A DNA stretch of 15,326 bases from CAYJNO01 sp964371715 (GCA_964371715.1 CAYJNO010000035.1:1-15326); one strand, 5' to 3'; positions 6,947-15,306 are shown, counted from the stretch's first letter. Notes: a model not told the origin generated them from the letters alone. Translations and numbers: made by a program.

Positions 6947-6983
6947 AAAAAAAGAACTTCAAAAGAAATTCTTTTAAAGTTCT
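6947..6983 (-). terminator. Terminator of the glycosyl-glycerate operon
   Basis: On the minus strand AGAACTTTAAAAGA pairs with TCTTTTGAAGTTCT over 14 bp (6970-6983 with 6953-6966; one G-T pair), with a 3-nt loop and then a T run (6947-6952). The stop codon of the GH13 gene (TAA, 6974-6976) lies inside the first arm. A typical intrinsic terminator; it separates this operon from the Ula-type operon downstream. Confidence 0.88.
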
Positions 6984-8599
6984 ATAATTTTATATTCAAA
7001 TGCTTCAAGTTTTACATCATAGTTATCAACTATTTGTGGTTGATTAGATATATTTACAAATACTTGAATCTTTTGATTTGTTTCTTTGTTATATCTTTCA
7101 ATTCCAAATACATACTTTGAAGTTTCTAAGACTTTTTGTTCAGCATATGGATTTAATGCAGTATATTTTTGTTTTTCACTGATTAAGTTTTTGATACCAG
7201 TAAAGATTTTATTTCTTCTTGTATCACCACTTAAGTTATCTTTTAAGTTTTGATAATCAAGTTTTTCTCTATTAATTCTTCGATTAATTTGTGAGTTTTC
7301 CAATCCTTCATAGTCATTTCTTGAACCTAATAATGAATGATAATAGATTGTTGGCACCCCAATAATCGTAAATAAAATAGCATTTGCTGCAATTATTTGC
7401 TTAATCTGTGTCTCTTCATTAAATTCATTATTCACAATTGCATCATGATAGTTAATATTCATCTCATATACTGATTTTGAACCATCTACATTTGATTTAT
7501 ATGAAACCTTACCACCATTTTTAATAACTCTATTTACAAGTACTGCCCTTTGTTCATCACTTAAGATTCCTTCAGTTGGCCTTAAGCCAATTCCATCATG
7601 AGAACTTAAAAAGTTAAAGTAAGTTGTTTTATCACTATTTAAGTTTATTGAATTTGCCCACTCTTTTAAGATTGTTGAATCTTCATTAACAAAAGTGTGT
7701 AATGTTAAAGGTGGTAATGCAAACTGGTATACCATATTTGCTTCATCTTCATTACCAAAATATGAAATATTTTCAATATGTGGAACATTTGTTTCTGTGA
7801 TTAACTGTGTATTTGGTTTATAATAATCCATAATTAAACGCCATAACTTAACAATTTCATGTGTTTCTGGTAAGTGAATAGATGTTGTCTTAGATTTCTT
7901 CCATAAAAACCCAATAGCATCTAATCTAATTGATGATGCACCTTTAAATGCATAGAATAATAAAACATCTATTAATTCAGCAAGTACTGCTGGATTTTTC
8001 ACATTAACATCAACTTGATCTTCACTAAAAGTTGTTAGCACTTTATGATTATTTTCATACTCATGGAATAAAGGTGATGTTCTAGGTCTTGTTATTTGGC
8101 TATAATCAAAGTCCTCTTCAAACTCTACAAAGAAATCTTTATATTCTGGATTATCTTTTAGATATTCTTTAAAGTAATGTGATGATTTAGAGACATGATT
8201 GGCTACAAAATCAAACATTAAGCGATAATCTTTTGTTAGAGCTTCAATATCATCAAAATCGCCAAGGTTTTTATCAACCATACGGTAGTCAACTACTGAA
8301 AATCCATCATCACTAGTATATTCAAACATTGGTAATAAATGAATGTCACTAATTACACCTTTTAAGTATTCGTTACAAAACTTATGTAATGTCTTTAATG
8401 TTTTCACATCTTTTTCAACGATTCCATCACCATAAGTTATCATATATACTGTTTTTTCATCAACTTTATTTATTTGATCAAACTTAACATCATTCCATTT
8501 ATCTAAAACTTTTTTAATCTTTTCAAATGAACTTTTATCATTATATAAACTTGTGATTCTTGCTTCAAGTTCAGCCATTAGGCTTTCATATTTAATCAT
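6974..8599 (-). CDS. GH13 subfamily 18 glycoside phosphorylase, probably glucosylglycerate phosphorylase
   Basis: This is an alpha-retaining (beta/alpha)8 enzyme of the sucrose phosphorylase group, 541 residues. The nucleophile is Asp227 (IRLDAIGF), the acid/base Glu269 (LITETNVPH) and the transition-state stabiliser Asp335 (SSHDGIGLRP). Region I is visible as DFVANH (130-135). True sucrose phosphorylases are about 490-505 residues. The extra N-terminal helix-rich stretch (about 1-45) and the SHDGIGLRP motif instead resemble E. coli YcjM and other glucosylglycerate phosphorylases, which convert glucosylglycerate and phosphate to glucose-1-phosphate and glycerate. The glycerate kinase gene immediately upstream supports this. 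Sucrose-6-phosphate or glucosylglycerol phosphorylase are the alternatives in the subfamily. GTAGGAG overlaps the end of the kinase gene and precedes this ATG. Subfamily is firm; substrate is inferred mainly from context and length. Confidence 0.85.
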   Translation of the reverse strand: MIKYESLMAELEARITSLYNDKSSFEKIKKVLDKWNDVKFDQINKVDEKTVYMITYGDGIVEKDVKTLKTLHKFCNEYLKGVISDIHLLPMFEYTSDDGFSVVDYRMVDKNLGDFDDIEALTKDYRLMFDFVANHVSKSSHYFKEYLKDNPEYKDFFVEFEEDFDYSQITRPRTSPLFHEYENNHKVLTTFSEDQVDVNVKNPAVLAELIDVLLFYAFKGASSIRLDAIGFLWKKSKTTSIHLPETHEIVKLWRLIMDYYKPNTQLITETNVPHIENISYFGNEDEANMVYQFALPPLTLHTFVNEDSTILKEWANSINLNSDKTTYFNFLSSHDGIGLRPTEGILSDEQRAVLVNRVIKNGGKVSYKSNVDGSKSVYEMNINYHDAIVNNEFNEETQIKQIIAANAILFTIIGVPTIYYHSLLGSRNDYEGLENSQINRRINREKLDYQNLKDNLSGDTRRNKIFTGIKNLISEKQKYTALNPYAEQKVLETSKYVFGIERYNKETNQKIQVFVNISNQPQIVDNYDVKLEAFEYKIIEL

Positions 8600-8608
8600 A
8601 ATTATCTC

Positions 8609-9736
8609 CTACTTATTCACTTTGATTATTCTAATTGTATTAATTAGTGCTTTTTCATATAGCTCTTCAGCATTTGAAATTGCTTCATCTAATGTCATTA
8701 TTTTATCAACAATACTTACTATGCTTGTAATGCCATGTTCATACATTGCTTCTGCATTTGTACCAACACTACCAACAATCGCTATACATGGTATACTTTC
8801 CTCTTTACAAGCATTACCAACACCATAACAAACTTTACCAAAGGCTGATTGCTCATCAATACGACCTTCCCCAGTAATTACTAAATCAGCACTTTTAATT
8901 TTATTTTTTAAATCAACTATTTCCATAATAGTATCTATCCCAGAGCGCATTTTAGAATTAGTAAATAGTAATAAAGCTGCTCCTAGTCCACCTGCAGCAC
9001 CACTACCTTCAATCTCTTTTACACTTTTATTTAGTGTTTGTTCAGCAATACTAATATAGTTTTTCATACCATTTTCTAAAAATTCTAATTGTTTTGGATC
9101 AGCACCTTTTTGTGGTCCATAGATATATGTTGAACCACTTGGTCCTAATAATGGATTTTTCACATCAGACATGATTGTAATATTAACATTAGCTAATCTT
9201 TTGTCGACATTACTAATATCAATATGCTTTATTTGATTAAAGTTGTTAGGTATAGCTTCAATTAAATTATTTTCATCATCATAAAACCTTACGCCTAATG
9301 CCTCACAAAACCCTATACCACAATCATTAGTTGCACTGCCACCAATACCTATAAATATATCTGTAACATTTCTATTAAGGGCATCAATAATTAATTCACC
9401 TGTACCATAAGTATTTTGCATTAAAATATTTCTATTATGATCAGAAACGGTATTGATACCTGATGCACTAGCCATTTCAATAATTGCAATGTTATTACAC
9501 AAACCATATTCAGCAATAATCATTTCTTTTAATGGGTTATTTACTTCAACTTTAATTAGTTCTCCATTTAATGCTTCAACTATACTTTCTACAGTACCTT
9601 CACCACCATCAGCCATTGGTATGGCTTCATATTCTAAGTTTTCATAGAACTTTTTTAATACTCTATGATTAATTTCATTAATTTTCTTTGAACTTAGGCT
9701 ACCTTTAAAGGTGTCTGATGCTACAACTATTTTCAT
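8609..9736 (-). CDS. glxK: Glycerate kinase (2-phosphoglycerate-forming type)
   Basis: This phosphorylates D-glycerate with ATP, most likely to 2-phosphoglycerate, as GarK/GlxK do. It has 375 residues, the normal length. Recognised motifs are ASDTFKGSLSS at the N-terminus, MADGGEGT (41-48), GIGGSATNDCG (130-140), GSGAAGGLGAA (244-254) and TGEGRIDEQSAFGK (288-301). It lies between two enzymes whose expected products include glycerate (the GH38 hydrolase and the GH13 phosphorylase), so it is probably the shared exit of both branches into lower glycolysis. The ribosome binding site AAGGAG is formed by the last codons of the GH38 gene, seven bases before this ATG. Confidence 0.93.
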   Translation of the reverse strand: MKIVVASDTFKGSLSSKKINEINHRVLKKFYENLEYEAIPMADGGEGTVESIVEALNGELIKVEVNNPLKEMIIAEYGLCNNIAIIEMASASGINTVSDHNRNILMQNTYGTGELIIDALNRNVTDIFIGIGGSATNDCGIGFCEALGVRFYDDENNLIEAIPNNFNQIKHIDISNVDKRLANVNITIMSDVKNPLLGPSGSTYIYGPQKGADPKQLEFLENGMKNYISIAEQTLNKSVKEIEGSGAAGGLGAALLLFTNSKMRSGIDTIMEIVDLKNKIKSADLVITGEGRIDEQSAFGKVCYGVGNACKEESIPCIAIVGSVGTNAEAMYEHGITSIVSIVDKIMTLDEAISNAEELYEKALINTIRIIKVNK

Positions 9737-9740
9737 TTAC

Positions 9741-12395
9741 TTACTCCTTATTTTTGCTTATTTTTATTGTTAAATAAGCATTAGGTTTGATTGTTTGATT
9801 ATTTGTATAATCACTTAGATAATTTTGTGCAAGATTTGTAATTGTTACATGATACTCGCTATCAACACTTAAATCCAATATTTCTTCATTATTATTAGGA
9901 TTAAATATTCTTACAATATAACCATCTTTATCCCATGCATTAGCTATACTGCTAACTTTTAAACGTTTATTATTTAATCTTAGTAATTGATATTCATGGT
10001 TTACATCCATTTCAATTAATGGTATTTCAAATCTTTCAAGACGCTCTTCAAATAAATTTAATTTTTGATTATGATAAGAAACATATTTAACTATATATTC
10101 ATCACATATATCAAACATTTCATTTGCTAAATCATTTGAAGTATTAATACTTATTGCATATTCAAATTCCATATTTTCAAGCATTTGTGCATCGATTGTC
10201 TCAACTACTTTATTGTTTATACCCGATGCTCTTCCAGGACGATATACTAAATCATCTTTACCTAAAAGACCTACACTTCTAAATAATGTTAATGCAATTG
10301 TTGAATTGTTTAATACTTCATATTCTTTAAGACCTTTACATACTACTCCATAATATTTTTCATTATCTGTTAGTGCCACAAAGTTTTCAATTGGATAGAC
10401 AGCAATTGGAGCTTCAGCATATTTATTTTCTCTCCAGTTTTCTAACCTTTCATTAGTATTGTTTCTTTTAATTAAACCAAAACCTTGATCACTAATTGAA
10501 TAATTAGTATTTAAAGTTGTATCTAAAAGAACTCTAACACGATGCTCTTTTACATTATTTGTAATTTGATGTTTAATAGCTAAATAATTTTTATCTTGAT
10601 ATAAAGTAATTATTGTTGTAATTTCAACTATTGTTTTTTCTTGTTTTGCGATTCTATTCTCTAAATCAATATACGTTTCATATGTTGATTTTAAATGCAT
10701 TTCACTATAGTATTCTTTATCTATTACTTTTATTAACTCAAATTTTGTAACGATATTTAATTCTTCATTAACTAATGGTGAATAATCATATGAATCACCA
10801 GTATCTGCTCCATCTTCAAATTTAATAAAATTATCAATAACTTTATTACTTTGTTTAACTAAACAACTTAACTCATTATTATTAATAGTGATTTTATAAT
10901 TACTATTTTCGATATAGTTATTATTTGATAATTTTACTTCATCTTTTTCAATATGTTTTTCTTCTATAACTTTTAAAGTTTTATATCCAAGTGTTGGTAG
11001 TGTATTATTTTTAATCAATACTTCACTACGATAGTAAGGATCAACTTCAATTTCTTTTTCGCCATCCGCTGTTACAACAACTTGTTTTCCACCACTAATT
11101 TTAGTAGTATTTACTTTTTCAAATTCCACTACACTATCATCTACATTAACAAGTTTAAAATCATTTGATTTACTAAAGATTATAGCTTTATGATATTCAT
11201 TAGTTTTTGTTAAATTTAAATTAAATAAGACTAGGATATTATCATAATTTATCTTCTTTGCAATAACATTAGTAATTTGTCTTTTAATAATATGGATTAA
11301 GTTATCAACTAATGAATTAGCTGTTTTTAATCTTTCCATAATATTATTATTTGTTTCATCTGAATTACATCCGCCTATACTATCATGACTATGTACATCA
11401 AATAATAACTTCCAAATTTGGTCAATCCATAATTGTTTACACTTAACATTATGTTCTTTACCAATTACTAGTAATGGTTCTAATTGATATAATAATTTAT
11501 TTTCAACATCATAGTTTAATTTTTTAATATCATATCGTTGTGATTTTATTGTGTTATGAATTCTTGATTTTTCACAACCTATTAATTCACCATGTAGTTC
11601 ATTATGATACTCTTTACTCCAAGCATCTTTCATAAATGTTTCATAATCAGATAAAACAAAGTAATATTGACTACATTTTTCATTTAATTCTTCGATAATT
11701 TTGGGAAAGTTTTTTCTTACTAAAACTTGATCTCCACCTGCTGGAAGCAATAATGAATCACAGTTTTGATTTAAACTTTCTAGTTTTGCTAACATTGGTA
11801 ATAACTTTTCATTGATATAATTATCATCACTACTTAAAAATTTACCAGGACCATAGCCTAAATAGATATTATTGGCCATTACATAATTATTATCAGGTGA
11901 ATACCATTTAAAGTTTAAATCATTGTTTAATTCATCATTATATATACCTCTTTGTAAGACACTATGATTTATTTCAAACCCTTTAAAAATTGATGGTAAG
12001 TATGAATTTTGTCCAAAGATATCTGGTAAGTATCCAACTTGCATACTATAACCAAATTTTTGCCCTAATTTTGTACCATATAATAGGTTCTTGATGATTG
12101 ATTCTTTGTTTATTGTTAGTGTGTCACATTGTGTATACCATGGACCTACAAATATTCTCTTATCTTCTAATAAACGCATAATCCTAGTTAATTCACTAGG
12201 ATTATATCGTATATAGTCTTCAACTATTGAAAGTTGTGCATCAAATGTATATGAATTAAATTCTTTATTTTCTTCTAATACATCCATAAGATAAGTTAAA
12301 TTTTCATCCAATAAAATATTTGAATCATTTATTGAGAAATACCATTCTCTATCCCAATGTGAATGTGGGACTACGTGCACAATTTTTTTATTCAT
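9741..12395 (-). CDS. mngB: GH38 alpha-mannosidase, MngB-like (6-phospho-mannosylglycerate hydrolase)
   Basis: This zinc-dependent retaining mannosidase has 884 residues (E. coli MngB 877). The N-terminal catalytic domain holds the zinc motif HSHWDREW (11-18; His13 and Asp15 by family alignment), the nucleophile Asp125 (GYLPDIFGQ) and the second zinc site His337 in HSHDSIGG. The rest (about 370-884) is the usual mid and beta-rich C-terminal region. In E. coli the enzyme hydrolyses 2-O-(6-phospho-mannosyl)glycerate, delivered by the PTS permease MngA, to mannose-6-phosphate and glycerate. An MngA-like permease gene ends two bases before this gene (TAA-AT-ATG) and a glycerate kinase follows, which supports the same reaction. 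The start is poorly served by a ribosome binding site (CAGGTAA), so coupling to the PTS gene is likely. No signal peptide, so it acts in the cytoplasm. No mannose-6-phosphate isomerase gene lies in the window. Confidence 0.9.
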   Translation of the reverse strand: MNKKIVHVVPHSHWDREWYFSINDSNILLDENLTYLMDVLEENKEFNSYTFDAQLSIVEDYIRYNPSELTRIMRLLEDKRIFVGPWYTQCDTLTINKESIIKNLLYGTKLGQKFGYSMQVGYLPDIFGQNSYLPSIFKGFEINHSVLQRGIYNDELNNDLNFKWYSPDNNYVMANNIYLGYGPGKFLSSDDNYINEKLLPMLAKLESLNQNCDSLLLPAGGDQVLVRKNFPKIIEELNEKCSQYYFVLSDYETFMKDAWSKEYHNELHGELIGCEKSRIHNTIKSQRYDIKKLNYDVENKLLYQLEPLLVIGKEHNVKCKQLWIDQIWKLLFDVHSHDSIGGCNSDETNNNIMERLKTANSLVDNLIHIIKRQITNVIAKKINYDNILVLFNLNLTKTNEYHKAIIFSKSNDFKLVNVDDSVVEFEKVNTTKISGGKQVVVTADGEKEIEVDPYYRSEVLIKNNTLPTLGYKTLKVIEEKHIEKDEVKLSNNNYIENSNYKITINNNELSCLVKQSNKVIDNFIKFEDGADTGDSYDYSPLVNEELNIVTKFELIKVIDKEYYSEMHLKSTYETYIDLENRIAKQEKTIVEITTIITLYQDKNYLAIKHQITNNVKEHRVRVLLDTTLNTNYSISDQGFGLIKRNNTNERLENWRENKYAEAPIAVYPIENFVALTDNEKYYGVVCKGLKEYEVLNNSTIALTLFRSVGLLGKDDLVYRPGRASGINNKVVETIDAQMLENMEFEYAISINTSNDLANEMFDICDEYIVKYVSYHNQKLNLFEERLERFEIPLIEMDVNHEYQLLRLNNKRLKVSSIANAWDKDGYIVRIFNPNNNEEILDLSVDSEYHVTITNLAQNYLSDYTNNQTIKPNAYLTIKISKNKE

Positions 12396-12397
12396 AT

Positions 12398-14344
12398 TTA
12401 TTTACCTGATTTTTTAGTAATTTGATAGTTTCTAACAAAGATATTAGCTAAAGCGATAAATAATACACCAACTGCAAGACCTGCTAAGTACGCTGGTAAA
12501 TTTTCAACAAGTGGCCATCCCCAAATTGCTGGTAATGGATTCCATTGAACTGCACCTAATAAAACAGCCGTAACTGAACCTAATATTGCACCAATGATAT
12601 TGATTGGAATTGTGATTAATGGATTTTTAAGCATGAATGGAATTGCACCTTCTGAGATTGCGATAAATCCAAGTAAGATTGAAGTTCCACCAACTACTCT
12701 TAAGTTTTCATCAAATACACGACGCCCAACTACAAATCTATCGATTACTGTTGCTAAACCAAGGCCAATTGGTGGGATAACAATTGATAATACTCTTCCT
12801 GTTAATGGGAATACCATATCAGCAGCAAGACCAATTGCAATAGCACCAGCTGCTTTATTTACAGGTCCACCTAAGTCAAATGCAGTACATGCAGCAATTA
12901 CAGCTGTAAGTAAAATTGTACTACCTGTTCCAAATGAAGCAATAGTATCTGCAAGTAATCCATTTAAACCACCAAATACTGGATCAACAATGTACATATT
13001 AGCTACAAATATAACTAATACACTAATTCCTGGAATTAAGAACATTGGTTTCATTGCTTGTAAATTTTTATGTAATTTAATATTTTTATTTAAGAACTTA
13101 GTAACATAACCCGCTAAGATACCAAGTACCATAGCTCCTAAGAATCCTGATGGAATACCACCTGAAACTCCCCAGAATGTATAATGTAAACCACCAGCAA
13201 ATGCTCCACCTATTAAACCTGGAACAATAGCAGGACGATCAGCTATCGAGTATGCTGCATAAGCTGCAAATACAGGATAGATAAATTTAAAGATTAATCC
13301 ACCAAATTGATCTAATCTTCCTAAGAATACTAATAATGGTTCTCCACTATCAACAAAAGTTCCCATATCATTAACTAGACCTAAACCTAATGCTGATAAT
13401 TTCGCAATACCCATCATTAAACCAGCTGCTACGATAACTGGAATCATATAAGAAATACCAGTCATTGTTGCTTCTACCATTTCATTGAAGATTCCTTTTT
13501 TATCCTCATTTGATTCAATTGCTTGATCATCTTCACTCACTTTAAATGTTGAAGCTTTAGCACTTAATACATTTTCAATTATTGTTTTAGCTTCTTTTAA
13601 TGGATCTGCTACTTTAACTTTTACATATTTTTTTCCAGCAAATCTATTTGTATTTTTAGCTGCAATATCACATGCAAAGATAATTCCTTCAGCTTCATTA
13701 ATTTGTTCTTTTGTAAATGCATCTTCGATTCCATTAGAACCTTGCTTTTCAACTAAAACTTTAATACCCATTTCTTTACCAGCTTTTTCTAAAGCTTCAG
13801 CTGCCATATAAGTATGTGCAATACCTGCAGCACATGCAGTGATTGCTAAAACAGTTTTTGTTGTTTCCGTTGTTTCTTCTTCATCTTTTTTATAATCTAA
13901 GATATTTAATATTTCTTGCTCATCTTTTGCCTTATAGATATTATTAGTGAAATCTTCATCCATTAAAGCCATTGATAAATTAGAAAGTAATTTTAAATGT
14001 GTTGATCCAGCTTCAGCTTCTGGTATTGCTAATAAGAATACCAACTCAACCTCATTACCTTCAACTACACTTTCCCATGTACTGATTTTATTTTTTAATC
14101 TTGCGATTGCAAATGCCGCTTTTTTAACAGCTTTAGATTTACCATGAGGTATCGCAATTCCTCTTTCTAAACCTGTTGGTGAATGGCTTTCTCTTTCCAT
14201 TACAGCATTATAGAATTCTTCTGTTGATGCTAAACAGTTTTCGCTATCAAGTTTTTTAATCATTTCTTTAATAGCTTCTTCTTTAGTACTTACATCAAGA
14301 TTTAATAAAATTAAATTTTGATTAGTCATTTCTTTTAAGTTCAT
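12398..14344 (-). CDS. mngA: PTS fructose-family EIIABC permease, MngA-like (mannosylglycerate)
   Basis: This is a single-chain PTS transporter of 648 residues (E. coli MngA about 658). Order: EIIA (1-150, phospho-His67 in AIPHGKS), a short acidic linker rich in Glu and Thr, EIIB (about 163-265, phospho-Cys171 in TACAAGIAHT), an acidic linker, and a membrane EIIC domain (about 284-640) with eight or more hydrophobic segments, including MIPVIVAAGLMMGIA and the DLGGPVNKAAGAIAIGL motif. It would import and phosphorylate its substrate at C6. The fructose family also includes true fructose permeases, but the gene is followed by a GH38 mannosidase and a glycerate kinase rather than 1-phosphofructokinase, which favours 2-O-mannosylglycerate or a close glycosyl-glycerate. 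AGGAG lies eight bases before the ATG. The cre site and repeats just upstream suggest carbon catabolite control and RpiR-type control. Confidence 0.88.
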   Translation of the reverse strand: MNLKEMTNQNLILLNLDVSTKEEAIKEMIKKLDSENCLASTEEFYNAVMERESHSPTGLERGIAIPHGKSKAVKKAAFAIARLKNKISTWESVVEGNEVELVFLLAIPEAEAGSTHLKLLSNLSMALMDEDFTNNIYKAKDEQEILNILDYKKDEEETTETTKTVLAITACAAGIAHTYMAAEALEKAGKEMGIKVLVEKQGSNGIEDAFTKEQINEAEGIIFACDIAAKNTNRFAGKKYVKVKVADPLKEAKTIIENVLSAKASTFKVSEDDQAIESNEDKKGIFNEMVEATMTGISYMIPVIVAAGLMMGIAKLSALGLGLVNDMGTFVDSGEPLLVFLGRLDQFGGLIFKFIYPVFAAYAAYSIADRPAIVPGLIGGAFAGGLHYTFWGVSGGIPSGFLGAMVLGILAGYVTKFLNKNIKLHKNLQAMKPMFLIPGISVLVIFVANMYIVDPVFGGLNGLLADTIASFGTGSTILLTAVIAACTAFDLGGPVNKAAGAIAIGLAADMVFPLTGRVLSIVIPPIGLGLATVIDRFVVGRRVFDENLRVVGGTSILLGFIAISEGAIPFMLKNPLITIPINIIGAILGSVTAVLLGAVQWNPLPAIWGWPLVENLPAYLAGLAVGVLFIALANIFVRNYQITKKSGK

Positions 14345-14364
14345 TATTATCTCTCCTCATCTCG

Positions 14365-14378
14365 TGAAAACGATTACA
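14365..14378. promoter_or_regulatory. cre site (CcpA operator) upstream of mngA
   Basis: TGAAAACGATTACA matches every position of the Bacillus cre core TGNAARCGNWWWCA (plus strand; the site is pseudopalindromic). It lies 20 bases before the mngA start, just downstream of the best -10 candidate (TATACT on the minus strand, 14384-14389), so it would overlap the transcription start and repress when preferred sugars are present. CcpA itself is not in the window. Confidence 0.75.
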
Positions 14379-14381
14379 AAA

Positions 14382-14439
14382 AAAGTATAAGCTATATTTT
14401 TTACAATTACTTATACTTTAAATGTATATTTATACTTTA
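14382..14439. promoter_or_regulatory. mngA promoter region with three copies of a TTATACTTT motif
   Basis: The 10-mer TTATACTTTA occurs at 14411-14420 and again at 14430-14439. An inverted copy, AAAGTATAAG (14382-14391), pairs exactly with CTTATACTTT (14410-14419). The inverted copy overlaps the candidate -10 box TATACT. These are plausible operator half-sites for the RpiR-type protein encoded next door. Read as RNA on the minus strand, the inverted pair forms a 10-bp AT stem followed by a run of T, so it might instead act as a weak terminator of the regulator transcript. No convincing -35 box is visible. Confidence 0.5.
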
Positions 14440-15174
14440 TTATTTTATTGTAGAATAAATCGAAAATAGCATATCTGCTACGATTACTAAACTTGACCTT
14501 GGTGTCAAATCATAACCATTTAATAATATTTTTTCACAATTTGAACTAATTGTATGATTTACAACATTTTCAAGTTTAGTATCTGCACTATTTATAATAG
14601 CTACCGTTTGTAGTCCAAGACATGTTAATTTATCTGCCACATCACACAAAGTTTTAGTATATCCACTATTTGACATAAAGATTATTAAATCATTTGCATC
14701 ACAATTTTTATCTAATAAATCTATCATATGTGATTCATAAATATAGTTACTATTTTTACCTGATTGCATTAACATCTTTGAAAAGTATTCACCAAGTGGT
14801 TTTGTTAACCCTACTGATACAACAATTACTTTATTCGCTTTTTTTATCATTTCAGCAATTTCTATCAATTTATTATTATCCATTGATTTAAGTGTATACT
14901 CTATATTACTATAAGTGCTTTGTTCTTTTAAATCATCATTATTATGTTCTTTAAGATTCTTCATTTCAAATTTAAACTCTGAAAAAGCACTTAAACCTAG
15001 TTTATTGCACATCCTAATAACTGTAGTATTACTAACATTATTAATTTCTGCAATCTCAGTTAAAGTTAAATCTTTTGCGTGTTCTAAATTATTATTTAGA
15101 TAATAAAAAATTTGTTTTTCAGTATAGGTTAAATCTTTTAATTTATCTTTAAATTTATTAACTAGTGTAGACAT
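14440..15174 (-). CDS. MurR/RpiR-family transcriptional regulator
   Basis: This is a 244-residue regulator. The N-terminal domain has a helix-turn-helix (about 35-60, LTLTEIAEINNVSNTTVIRMCNKLG), and a SIS sugar-phosphate-binding domain follows (about 100-235) with the typical IFMSNSGYTKT turn (165-175). SIS-domain regulators usually sense a phosphosugar made by the pathway they control. Here that could be mannose-6-phosphate or the phosphorylated glycoside. It sits 95 bases upstream of mngA on the same strand. E. coli controls mngAB with a GntR-type protein (MngR), so this operon has a different class of regulator. The ribosome binding site is AAAGGAAAA, about ten bases before the ATG. Family is firm; whether it represses or activates is not visible. 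Confidence 0.92.
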   Translation of the reverse strand: MSTLVNKFKDKLKDLTYTEKQIFYYLNNNLEHAKDLTLTEIAEINNVSNTTVIRMCNKLGLSAFSEFKFEMKNLKEHNNDDLKEQSTYSNIEYTLKSMDNNKLIEIAEMIKKANKVIVVSVGLTKPLGEYFSKMLMQSGKNSNYIYESHMIDLLDKNCDANDLIIFMSNSGYTKTLCDVADKLTCLGLQTVAIINSADTKLENVVNHTISSNCEKILLNGYDLTPRSSLVIVADMLFSIYSTIK

Positions 15175-15201
15175 TGTTTAATTTTCCTTTTCTGTTCTTA
15201 T

Positions 15202-15210
15202 ATTATATCA
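15202..15210 (-). promoter_or_regulatory. Extended -10 promoter of the RpiR-family regulator
   Basis: The minus strand reads TGATATAAT, a perfect -10 hexamer with the TG extension. No good -35 box is present, which such promoters can do without. The leader to the ATG at 15174 would be about 20-25 nt and includes the ribosome binding site. Confidence 0.6.
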
Positions 15211-15252
15211 TGAGCGTTACAATAATTATAAAATAAAATATAAGCTAAGTTA

Positions 15253-15282
15253 TTCTTAAACTTTAAATAAACATGTTAAAAT
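15253..15282 (+). promoter_or_regulatory. Candidate promoter of the rightward gene at the window edge
   Basis: TGTTAAAAT (15274-15282) is an extended -10 box (TAAAAT with upstream TG). TTCTTA (15253-15258) is a weak -35 at 18-bp spacing. It is divergent from the regulator promoter, within a 132-bp intergenic region that could carry shared operators. Confidence 0.4.
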
Positions 15283-15306
15283 ATAGTTATAAACAATGGA
15301 GGAATT

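Noticed and set aside
12594..13109. 171-codon open frame on the plus strand inside mngA
   Set aside because: Antisense shadow of a conserved membrane domain; low-complexity composition and no recognisable domain.
12398..14344. Calling the EIIABC a fructose permease
   Set aside because: Neither 1-phosphofructokinase nor a fructose regulator is nearby; the adjacent GH38 enzyme and glycerate kinase match the MngA setting instead.
15208..15222. cre-like sequence (TGAGCGTTACA) near the regulator promoter
   Set aside because: It is two to three bases too short to fit the cre spacing, so it does not match the consensus.
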